DNA of 41,412 bases from Deltaproteobacteria bacterium (GTDB taxonomy: Bacteria > Myxococcota_A > Polyangia > HGW-17 > SLPX01). The notes below the pieces were generated by a model. That model searched no databases, was not told the origin of the DNA, and worked only from the letters and a program-made list of their open reading frames with translations. The stretch is from NCBI GenBank assembly GCA_021162935.1, contig JAGGXR010000158.1:1-41412 (forward strand), in the 5' to 3' direction. How positions within the stretch are numbered: the first letter of the stretch is position 1; every line of letters begins with the position of its first letter. Shown piece after piece: positions 34,887 through 41,412 of the stretch. Both the position numbers and the translations under genes were made by a program.

Positions 34887-35495
34887 ATGAAGCGCTACAT
34901 CGTGGTGGCGGGCAACATCGGATCGGGCAAGACCTCCCTGGTGGAATTCCTGGCCAAACGCTACCCCATCGAACCCTGCTTCGAACCCAACGACACGAAC
35001 CCCTACCTCGAAGACTTCTACAAGGATATGAAGCGCTGGGCCTTCCACAGCCAGATCTACTTTTTGAGCAGCAAATTCCGATTCCACAAGCAGCTCGAAA
35101 GCCGTTCTACGTCCGTGATTCAGGATCGATCCATCTACGAAGACGCCGAGATCTTCGCCACGAACCTGCATCGAAGTCGGCGCATGAATCGACGCGACTT
35201 CGAAACCTACTGGAGCCTCTACGAGACCATTCGCAAGGAGCTGCGGCCTCCCGACCTGATCATCTTCCTGCGCTGCTCCACACGGGCCATCCGCCAGCGC
35301 ATCCGTTCGCGGGGCAGAGCCATGGAGCAGGAGATCCCCGTGGGCTACCTTCGACGCCTCAACCAGCTCTACGACGCATGGATCGAGCATTATGATCTGT
35401 CGCCCGTGCTCGAAATCCCCACCCACAAAGTGGACTACGTCACTGACCTGCTCGATCGCCACGACCTGATCAAGAAGATCGAACAGTACCTGTAA
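34887..35495 (+). CDS. Deoxynucleoside kinase family protein
   Basis: A 202-residue P-loop kinase of the deoxyguanosine/deoxyadenosine/deoxycytidine kinase group. Motifs are GNIGSGKT (9-16), Glu33 in CFEPND, DRSIYED (80-86), FLRCSTRAIRQRIRSRGRAME (LID) and the C-terminal helix. It would phosphorylate a deoxynucleoside in nucleotide salvage; the exact base is not clear. GGAG lies eight bases upstream. It follows the POT transporter by 28 bases. The length is usual for the family. Confidence 0.9.
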   Translation: MKRYIVVAGNIGSGKTSLVEFLAKRYPIEPCFEPNDTNPYLEDFYKDMKRWAFHSQIYFLSSKFRFHKQLESRSTSVIQDRSIYEDAEIFATNLHRSRRMNRRDFETYWSLYETIRKELRPPDLIIFLRCSTRAIRQRIRSRGRAMEQEIPVGYLRRLNQLYDAWIEHYDLSPVLEIPTHKVDYVTDLLDRHDLIKKIEQYL

Positions 35496-35601
35496 CACTC
35501 GCAAGGCACACCGCATTCGCGATCACAGCCAGTCCTCCTCAACGACGCTGGATTGTACCGGGTACCGGGAGTACTATGAACCGATATGGAGGAGGTCACT
35601 C

Positions 35602-36939
35602 ATGGTACACACGGGGTTCAATGCACATCGAAAGTCACCTGCACCGCGTGCAGCACCAGCGGCCACCAACCTGATGGTCACCGTCATGGTCGACCTCGTC
35701 GCCATGGTCTTCGTGGTGCAGAGTCTGGCAGCCTGCAAGACGTCGAAGGGGCCGTCCGGAGGAACGAACGCCAACGTGAACACGAGCATCGACCCGACAT
35801 GCACCACCGTTCGAGTAACGCATTACAGCGGTGGTCCACGCGGCTGGTGCGAATTTTCCAGGAATCTGCCCATACTGCCCGACTTCGTGCGCAACGGCAT
35901 GACCCTCGCCATTGCAGAGCCCTGGAACGGAGGCTCGTACGGAGGGGCGAGTGGCGAGGCCTGCGGAGAATGCTGGGAGGTGTCCAGTTCTTGGGACACG
36001 CAAATCCTCATGGTCACGGACCTATGCCCCATCAAGGGCAATCCTATCTGTGCTGGCGGCCACTTCCACTTCGATCTGGCGGCCGAAGCGGCCCAGGCGC
36101 TCCAGACCAAGGGCTTGGACGCAGCCTCGGCCCGCAGGGTCCCCTGTCCCGTGTCAGGCAACATTTACGTGGTGGCAAACGACTGGAACCAATGGGGCTA
36201 CATGCGGGTCGCGTTCGTCAACCTCCGCATCCCCCTGCGTGAAGCCTGGGTGCGTGCTGCTCCGGACGGCGACTGGCGCGCCTTCGAGCGATCCTCGGGA
36301 GCCTGGCAGATCAGCAACGGCCCCAGACCCGAAGACGGCAACGGCGTGCTGTTCCGCCTCCGCAGCGCCCAGGGCCAAATGGTGGAAAGCGACAAAGTGG
36401 TCCCGTTCCACATCGGCATCTCGTCGCAGGACCCCGCTCTGGAAGACATGGGCGCACAGTTCGACGACCAGAGTCCCGATGACACAACCTGCCCCTACCT
36501 ACCTCCGGGTCTCGTATACGGCGACGGCTACGGCGGCATCGATCAACTGCGCTGGCAGCCGAATCCATGGGGGGACGCCACCATCTCGGAAAGCCATGAA
36601 AACTGTCATCTCGGATCTGCGTCCTGCCTCAAAATCGATCACCTGGGAAACTGGAACGGATTCCACATCTATTACTACCCCACCTTCCCGACGGACACGT
36701 TCTCCAAATTGGTCGTCTGGGGCCGAACCTCGAAGGGCGAGATCCAGGTCCACCTCGGACCGGGCCACGAAGGGGACACCTGCGCGGACCAGGACGTCAC
36801 CTTTTCGACGGAATGGACCCAGGTCACCTTCGACGTGGCGCAGGGCTGCGGGAGTCTGCCGACGCTTTCGGCCGTTACCCTCCAAAGCGGCGCCCAGGGA
36901 GGCTCCCTGTTCCTAGATGACATCGAATTCCAACCCTGA
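35602..36939 (+). CDS. Expansin-like lipoprotein with extra C-terminal domain
   Basis: A 445-residue exported protein. A long basic N-region, hydrophobic segment (about 23-42) and LAAC (Cys45) make a lipoprotein signal. Residues about 65-185 are an expansin D1/GH45-like double-psi barrel: GEACGECWEV, TDLCP (Asp140) and HFD (156-158) in GGHFHFDLAAEAA. About 186-270 is an expansin D2-like domain (NQWGYMRVAFVNL, DWRAFERSSGAWQ), which in other expansins binds cellulose. A third, strand-rich domain (about 300-445) ends LFLDDIEFQP, a jelly-roll carbohydrate-binding pattern. GGAGGAGG precedes the ATG. Bacterial expansins loosen plant or microbial walls without hydrolysis. Being a lipoprotein is unusual for this family. 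Confidence 0.85.
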   Translation: MVHTGFNAHRKSPAPRAAPAATNLMVTVMVDLVAMVFVVQSLAACKTSKGPSGGTNANVNTSIDPTCTTVRVTHYSGGPRGWCEFSRNLPILPDFVRNGMTLAIAEPWNGGSYGGASGEACGECWEVSSSWDTQILMVTDLCPIKGNPICAGGHFHFDLAAEAAQALQTKGLDAASARRVPCPVSGNIYVVANDWNQWGYMRVAFVNLRIPLREAWVRAAPDGDWRAFERSSGAWQISNGPRPEDGNGVLFRLRSAQGQMVESDKVVPFHIGISSQDPALEDMGAQFDDQSPDDTTCPYLPPGLVYGDGYGGIDQLRWQPNPWGDATISESHENCHLGSASCLKIDHLGNWNGFHIYYYPTFPTDTFSKLVVWGRTSKGEIQVHLGPGHEGDTCADQDVTFSTEWTQVTFDVAQGCGSLPTLSAVTLQSGAQGGSLFLDDIEFQP

Positions 36940-36991
36940 GCCGACGCCAAGCCCCCTTTTCCACGCATCAAACAAAGCGACCGTGCCGGCT

Positions 36992-38458
36992 CTATGCGGA
37001 CTCGCCGCCCGAACCCGGATCTGCGTCCTGGCCTGACTCGCCCAGTGAGTCAGACGGATGCTCATCTCCACCCTGGGTCAACTTTTGAAGCCGATACCGA
37101 AACGAACGAAATGAAATCCCGAGCACGCGGGCTGCCTCGACCCGCACCCCGCTCGTGCGCTGAAGCGCCTCGTCGATGAGTCGCTGCTCGACCCAGGCCA
37201 GAGCCTCATCGAGGCTCCAACCCTTTTCGAGCAACCACTCCAGGGTCACGGCATCACTGCGGGCGGCGGGCACCAGGTCCACCACATCCTCGGACTCGAT
37301 GACAGAACCGGCCGCCAGAATCACTGCCCGCTCGATGATGTTTTCCAATTCGCGGACATTGCCCGGATATGAATAGCCCACGAGTTTCTTCATGGCCTCG
37401 GCGGCCATGCCTTCGATCACCTTGCCATTTTCCTCGGCGTACTTGTCGCAAAAATAATTCACGAGCAGCGGAATGTCCTCTCGTCGCTCCCGCAACGGCG
37501 GCACCCGCACCTCGATCACGTTCAGTCGATAGTACAGGTCATCGCGAAACGTCCCTTCGCCGACCAACTGAACGAGATCCCGATTGGTCGCCGCAATGAC
37601 CCGAACATCCACCGATTCGTCCTGATCACTTCCCACGGGGCGAATGCGCCGCTCCTGCAACACGCGCAGCAGCTTCACCTGGAGGGACACGTCCAATTCC
37701 GCCACCTCGTCGAGTAACAACGTGCCGCCCTGAGCCTGACGAAACATGCCCGGCCGATCCCGATCGGCCCCGGTGAACGCCCCCTTCACGTGGCCGAACA
37801 ACTCGCTTTCCAATAGATTCGATGGAATCGCCCCACAGTTTACGGCCAAAAACGGCCCAGCAACCCGAGAACTCTTGAGGTGAATGGACCGGGCCACCAG
37901 TTCCTTGCCCGTCCCGGACTCACCGGTCACGAGCAGGTTGCTCCGCGAAGGCGCCACCTTGTCGATCAACTCGAACACACGACGCATGGCCGCCGACTTC
38001 CCCAAGATCTGACCGAATCGCTGTGTCGCCGTCAGCCTGCGCCGCAGTTCCCGATTCTCCACGGCCAAGCGATGCCGTTCCAGCGCACGCTGGCACACGA
38101 TCCGGATCTCGTCCACCTTGAATGGTTTCTTGAGGTAGTCATAGGCACCGGCCTTCATTGCCTCGATGGCCGTATCCGACGTGGCAAACGCCGTCACCAC
38201 GACCACCTCGGTCTGAGGCGCCAAACTTTTGACATGGTGCAGCACGTCGAGACCCGATACATCCCCCATCTTGAGATCGGTGATCACCAGATCGAACCGT
38301 TGGTTTTCGAGCAGGGCCAACGCGTGACTCCCATCCTCGGCCAGGGTCACGTCGAAGCCACCTCGACGCAGGGCGATTTCCAAAAACTCCCGCATGGACT
38401 GCTCATCGTCCACCACCAGGATCCTACCGCCCGTCTGCCTTTTCCTGCCACGCGCCAA
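36992..38458 (-). CDS. PilR-like sigma-54-dependent response regulator
   Basis: A 488-residue NtrC-family activator. Receiver: ILVVDDEQ, Asp61 in VITDLKM, KKPFK. AAA+: [14 protein letters not shown] and TLLLDEVA. The C-terminal Fis-type helix-turn-helix (VRVEAARVLGISFRSFRYRLQKL) is closest in pattern to PilR, the activator of type IV pilin genes. A short Asp/Ser/Gly-rich tail follows. The start is TTG 38458, an unusual codon, supported by AGGAGGT upstream; no ATG lies near. No kinase gene is adjacent. SSB is upstream on the same strand, 149 bases away, with an AAACC-rich stretch between them. Confidence 0.92.
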   Translation of the reverse strand: MARGRKRQTGGRILVVDDEQSMREFLEIALRRGGFDVTLAEDGSHALALLENQRFDLVITDLKMGDVSGLDVLHHVKSLAPQTEVVVVTAFATSDTAIEAMKAGAYDYLKKPFKVDEIRIVCQRALERHRLAVENRELRRRLTATQRFGQILGKSAAMRRVFELIDKVAPSRSNLLVTGESGTGKELVARSIHLKSSRVAGPFLAVNCGAIPSNLLESELFGHVKGAFTGADRDRPGMFRQAQGGTLLLDEVAELDVSLQVKLLRVLQERRIRPVGSDQDESVDVRVIAATNRDLVQLVGEGTFRDDLYYRLNVIEVRVPPLRERREDIPLLVNYFCDKYAEENGKVIEGMAAEAMKKLVGYSYPGNVRELENIIERAVILAAGSVIESEDVVDLVPAARSDAVTLEWLLEKGWSLDEALAWVEQRLIDEALQRTSGVRVEAARVLGISFRSFRYRLQKLTQGGDEHPSDSLGESGQDADPGSGGESA

Positions 38459-38552
38459 CGGCCCGCACCTCCTCGCTATCAGCTTCTATCCCGATTCGAA
38501 ACATCCTGTCTTGATCGGGCAGTTCCTATCTCAACCCAAAAGCCCGTATCCC

Positions 38553-38587
38553 AAACCAAACCAAACCAGGCCCGAAACCAAACCAGG
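38553..38587. repeat. AAACC-rich short repeats
   Basis: AAACC occurs in tandem from 38553, and AAACCAAACCAGG appears at 38558-38570 and 38575-38587. They lie between the SSB stop and the PilR-like start. No function is apparent. Confidence 0.5.
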
Positions 38588-38607
38588 AACCAAGCCGGAA
38601 ACGGACC

Positions 38608-39033
38608 CTAGAACGGAATATCATCATCTCCCGGTGTAGACTCCACCGGAGGCGCATCAAAATCCTCATGTGTGGGCGGCTCTTCGGCCCTTGGCGACTC
38701 GCTCCTGGACCCACCCTGGAGAAACACCACGTTCGTAGCCACGATTTCAGTCTTGTAGCGCTTGACGCCGTCCTTGCCTTCCCAAGACCTGGTTTGAAGC
38801 CGGCCCTCGACATACACCTGACGTCCCTTACGTAGGTAATGCGCCGTGTTTTCGCCCTGCTTGCCCCAGACCACGATGCTGTGCCACTCGGTCCGCTCGG
38901 CCCGCTGACCGTCGCGTCCCGTCCAACTTTCCTTCGTGGCCAGGCGCATCGAACACACCGGCTGGCCACCAGGCGTGTACCTCAACTCCGGATCTGCCCC
39001 CAGATTTCCCACCAGAATCACCTTATTTACCAT
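38608..39033 (-). CDS. ssb: Single-stranded DNA-binding protein
   Basis: A 141-residue SSB. The OB fold covers about 1-110 ([61 protein letters not shown]). A short acidic linker ends in the conserved DDDIPF tip that recruits replication and repair proteins. ATG 39033 follows AAGAGGT; the frame is open to 39162 without a site. Its promoter candidate is at 39129-39156. Confidence 0.95.
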   Translation of the reverse strand: MVNKVILVGNLGADPELRYTPGGQPVCSMRLATKESWTGRDGQRAERTEWHSIVVWGKQGENTAHYLRKGRQVYVEGRLQTRSWEGKDGVKRYKTEIVATNVVFLQGGSRSESPRAEEPPTHEDFDAPPVESTPGDDDIPF

Positions 39034-39402
39034 TGTCGCACCTCTTCCCTGCGGCTCGCTTCCTCGCGAACGTCTATCGTCTGCAACCATCCGGGCGCCA
39101 CGTCCACCTGACGACCAGGACCACAACGACTCTAACCGCACCCGAGTCTCTGTCAAACCCAATCACGAATCAGGAAATGTGATGCGCCCCGGCCTGCCGA
39201 GGCGCATCGACAAAGGTGCAGTGTGAACAGCCCCATTATCGGCAACCGCCAGGAGTCTGTTGCGTCCCGTTGGTCACAAAGAACCGATCACCACATGCAA
39301 TTCGATTCATTTTTTGAATCAGTCCTGTTAGTCTCCGAATAGAACAATCGAGGCCTCTGCCGAACGGACCGAGCACAACCAAACGGACCGAGCACAACTG
39401 AA
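39034..39402. other. Divergent intergenic region (369 bases) between ssb and the DnaQ-like gene
   Basis: Contains the ssb promoter candidate, a perfect inverted repeat GATTCA-N5-TGAATC (39304-39320), and two direct copies of AACGGACCGAGCACAAC (39363-39379 and 39382-39398, 19-base period) right before the DnaQ-like start. No gene was supported. Confidence 0.5.
39129..39156 (-). promoter_or_regulatory. Candidate sigma-70 promoter for ssb
   Basis: On the minus strand, TTGACA (39151-39156), 16 bases, TAGAGT (39129-39134). Transcription would start about 90 bases before the ATG. Confidence 0.5.
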
Positions 39403-40248
39403 ATGACGGAACAGCGTACAATCCTCATCGCCTTTGACGTGGAAACGAGCGGCCTCGATCCGTATCAGGACGAAATCGTCGAAATCGCCGGCGTTCGTTT
39501 CGAACTGGGCGGCCCGGTCCTCGACTCGTTTGTCTCCCTCGTCAGGCCGACCCATCGACTTTCCGACCGGGTCCAGGCCATCCATGGCATCACCAACGAC
39601 ATGCTCACAGACCAACCGCCCCTTGCTGAAGTCATGGGGCGTTTCGTTCGATGGCTCGGGCCTCGCCCTACCCTCGTCGCGCACAACGCGCCCTTCGATG
39701 CTGGTTTCCTGTACCAGGCCGCAATCAAGACGGACACGGTCACAGAACCGTGGCGCATCATTGACACCCTGGAACTGGCAAGGCGCTGTTTTCGAAAACT
39801 GGCCCACCACAACCTCGCCAGTCTCCTGCGGCACATCGGCTTCCATCCATCGGGCAAGCTCCACCGCGCCCTCATGGACGCCGAAGGCGCCGCCGCCCTG
39901 CTCAACGCCATGCTCGACCACTGCGCCCCTGACCAAACAGGCCACGAACCCAGCCGCGACCACGACCCGATCCCTGACCGGCAACGCAAAACGCACCGTC
40001 AGTCTTCACCCGACCTTCAACGCGAATCCGGCCACAACGCAGACCATGGCAACAAGCTTCCAAACAAGTCCCCAGCACAGCAACAACTCACCCTCGGCAT
40101 CTCCCCTCGTCCGCAGCACGAAACGACCGGCGAACAAAGCGAAGCCAGGTCAACCGTGACGCCACCGATCCTCGACCGTCGCACCATCGTCGCCCTGGCC
40201 ATGGGGATAAAGGAAGCCGCCGATTGTCGCCAGTATCGTAGAAACTAA
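39403..40248 (+). CDS. DnaQ-like DEDDh 3'-5' exonuclease
   Basis: A 281-residue exonuclease. The DEDDh motifs are present: Asp12/Glu14 in FDVETSGLD, the AHNAPFDAGF block (second Asp), and HRALMDAEGAA (His153, Asp158). The domain covers about 1-180, as in DNA polymerase III epsilon and related proofreading or repair exonucleases. The C-terminal 100 residues are low-complexity and His/Arg/Gln-rich, and the last part reads antisense to a metallophosphoesterase remnant. The start ATG has only a weak ribosome binding site. A rho-independent terminator is found 214 bases after the stop. Confidence 0.88.
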   Translation: MTEQRTILIAFDVETSGLDPYQDEIVEIAGVRFELGGPVLDSFVSLVRPTHRLSDRVQAIHGITNDMLTDQPPLAEVMGRFVRWLGPRPTLVAHNAPFDAGFLYQAAIKTDTVTEPWRIIDTLELARRCFRKLAHHNLASLLRHIGFHPSGKLHRALMDAEGAAALLNAMLDHCAPDQTGHEPSRDHDPIPDRQRKTHRQSSPDLQRESGHNADHGNKLPNKSPAQQQLTLGISPRPQHETTGEQSEARSTVTPPILDRRTIVALAMGIKEAADCRQYRRN

Positions 40249-40347
40249 AGTCACCGGCGTGAATGACTGCGTTTGCCCGGACATGGTGGCCAGTTCGTCG
40301 ATGATGCCGAGCTTTCCGTGGGTGTCACTTGTGAGTAAAAGCCGCAT
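40226..40347 (-). pseudogene. Frameshifted N-terminal remnant of a metallophosphoesterase
   Basis: From ATG 40347 the reading is MRLLLTSDTHGKLGIIDELAT, with the metallophosphoesterase motif SDTHG (DxH). After about 40285 the same family continues only in another frame: VRANAVIHAGDFSFYD, with the second motif GD. Dropping one base near 40285-40290 explains it. No homologous sequence continues beyond about 40226, and the remnant overlaps the 3' end of the DnaQ-like gene antisense. It is probably a decayed gene fragment. Confidence 0.6.
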
Positions 40348-40848
40348 CGGATCACCGTGGGTAGCCTAAACATAGCCAATTCATTGAGCTGGTAGCCTTT
40401 CCTGGACCGCGGTTCTTATGCATTACGGAATCACTTCCCATCGAGCGCCCCGTCCCCTGCCGGCAAGGCGGACCTTGCCTTGTTTTTTTAGCTCCGCAAG
40501 AATCTTTTTTATCAGTTGCGTGCTGACCGGTCAGGACCCAACGAAGAAACGGGTCGGTGGTGGAAAGGCGGCCACGGGCAGATGGATGCGAACATGGGGA
40601 GACAGATGGATCCGCAGATGGGCCTGAATCGACCGAGTTTGGTGCGCCTCCAGGCCGGCTTTCGCTCTGTCGATTGCAGACCAGGCTTTCGCTCTGCCAG
40701 CCTTCCCATTGCCATCGCGGTGACAGCCAAATACGAAAAACATGATCGACATGGCGGCAAGAAGATTCGGGGAATTCTTCGGACACGACCGAACCACTCG
40801 CGCACCGAGGACGAGACGGCGGGCGCTGCTCACGACAACGCTCCTCTT
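40249..40848. other. Gene-poor stretch (600 bases) between the DnaQ-like gene and the right-edge domain
   Basis: Contains the metallophosphoesterase remnant on the minus strand, the terminator (40462-40489), and two 13-base direct repeats GGCTTTCGCTCTG (40657-40669 and 40684-40696). A minus-strand frame at about 40531-40752 has a lipobox-like FVFGC but no ribosome binding site; I do not call it. Confidence 0.45.
40462..40489 (+). terminator. Rho-independent terminator
   Basis: Perfect 7-base-pair stem GGCAAGG / CCTTGCC with a CGGA tetraloop, followed by TTGTTTTTTT. It is on the plus strand, 214 bases after the DnaQ-like stop; whether it ends that message or a small RNA is unknown. Confidence 0.85.
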
Positions 40849-41343
40849 TCAGCGGATCCAGTCGAACCGTGCGTGGGTGTTGTTCTGGGTCGGGCTGCTG
40901 ATCTGCAGGCGCAGCTTCAAGTTCGTGCTGGAGACGGGACCGAGGAGCAGGTACTCGATGGGCAGACTCGAAGTGATCATGTTGTAGGAGTCGATGTTGT
41001 TCGTGTCGCTGTCGATGAAATCCAGCCCGCCCGCATTGTCGGAGCCGTCGTAGCTGCCAAAAATCCGGACCAAAGCCCAGCCGCCCGACTCAACGCCGGT
41101 GGCCTGATCCGACAGGACGTAGATCCCCGGATACGAGCCACTGCACGGCGAGGTCTGACAGGCCCCAAAGGTCAGTGTCATGCCCGAGGTGCCGTGGACC
41201 GCCGAGTCCGAAGCCTGGGCGATGGACCAGGAGTCCACGTTGCCGTTGGCCCATTCCGTACACCAGCCTGCCGGATTCGAATGGCCGTCTGCGGTGCCGC
41301 AGGATCCGTCCGTCTCGAAGTCTGGGTTGGGAAAACTCGGCAC
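40849..41343 (-). CDS. Secreted-type beta-sandwich domain, 5' end missing or broken
   Basis: A 164-residue frame from GTG 41343: NPDFETDGSCG, NPAGWCTEWANGNVDSW, then alternating strands to RLQISSPTQNNTHARFDWIR. The pattern (NPDFE start, Cys pairs, FDWIR end) fits a C-terminal carbohydrate-binding or similar jelly-roll domain of an exported protein. The frame stays open upstream to 41409, coding plausibly (STIFVPSF), then meets TGA at 41410-41412. There is no signal peptide or ribosome binding site, so the gene is probably frameshifted or continues in another frame beyond the window. Confidence 0.5.
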   Translation of the reverse strand: MPSFPNPDFETDGSCGTADGHSNPAGWCTEWANGNVDSWSIAQASDSAVHGTSGMTLTFGACQTSPCSGSYPGIYVLSDQATGVESGGWALVRIFGSYDGSDNAGGLDFIDSDTNNIDSYNMITSSLPIEYLLLGPVSSTNLKLRLQISSPTQNNTHARFDWIR

Positions 41344-41412
41344 GAAGATGGTGCTGTCGTCCAGGGACGAGTAGTGGAATCGGTATAGCCAGGATCCATG
41401 ATGTTCGACTCA

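Noticed and set aside
40249-40489. Possible small RNA ending at the terminator
   Set aside because: No promoter or conserved structure was seen; the terminator may simply serve the DnaQ-like gene.
40531-40752. Possible small minus-strand lipoprotein with FVFGC
   Set aside because: There is no ribosome binding site and the sequence after the Cys is low-complexity with a short direct repeat.
40516-41388. 290-residue plus-strand frame
   Set aside because: It is antisense to the secreted-type domain, has irregular composition and no recognisable motif or ribosome binding site.

Overview
The window reads like chromosomal DNA of a GC-rich, deltaproteobacterium-like bacterium (Myxococcota, Bradymonadota or a relative). 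The pointers are three NtrC-type sigma-54 activators, a PilZ protein of the type common in that group, a pilin module of deltaproteobacterial character, many lipoproteins, a MYXO-CTERM-like protein tail and degenerate PilT-like machinery. No phage, insertion sequence, CRISPR array or rRNA was seen. This placement is inference from gene content, not from a marker gene.

Layout, left to right. 1-5.9 kb: the tail of an unknown gene, a PilT-like ATPase with an altered P-loop, an SDR-type threonine dehydrogenase, then three minus-strand cell-envelope genes (a lipoprotein, a DUF4349 lipoprotein and an unknown exported protein). 6.1-8.4 kb: a PIN-PhoH ATPase, tRNA-Cys with promoter and terminator, and a YbjN/CesT-like protein. 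8.8-11.4 kb: a two-gene unit, a TerB-like/PPP phosphatase and a fusion of an ATP-synthase-epsilon-like domain to a PTS EIIA(Ntr) domain. 11.6-15.2 kb: a cysteine-synthase-family PLP enzyme, a PilZ protein and an HD protein resembling a CCA-adding enzyme without its nucleotidyltransferase core. 15.3-23.4 kb (minus strand): a VWA lipoprotein, then regulator, histidine kinase, regulator, and a lipoprotein carrying an internal pilin-like module. Sigma-54-type promoter candidates lie in front of the VWA gene and the first regulator, and a third faces the opposite way.

24-25.9 kb: three small plus-strand genes of unknown role, the last with a textbook RanBP2-type zinc finger. 25.9-31.4 kb (minus): a probable operon of dihydropyrimidinase-like hydrolase, SsnA-like amidohydrolase and a cysteine synthase/cysteinyl-tRNA synthetase fusion with altered HIGH and KMSKS motifs. 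31.6-36.9 kb: an RTX-repeat, His-rich protein divergent from a POT-family transporter, then a deoxynucleoside kinase and an expansin-like lipoprotein. 37-40.3 kb: a PilR-like regulator, SSB and a DnaQ-like exonuclease. 40.2-41.4 kb: a frameshifted metallophosphoesterase remnant, a strong terminator, and a secreted-type domain whose 5' end is missing or broken at the right edge.

Recurring themes are sigma-54/two-component control of surface proteins and cysteine metabolism (tRNA-Cys, a CysK-family enzyme and the CysK-CysRS fusion). The most unusual parts are the epsilon-EIIA fusion beside a PPP phosphatase, the CysK-CysRS fusion, and the kinase/two-regulator operon that ends in a pilin-like lipoprotein.
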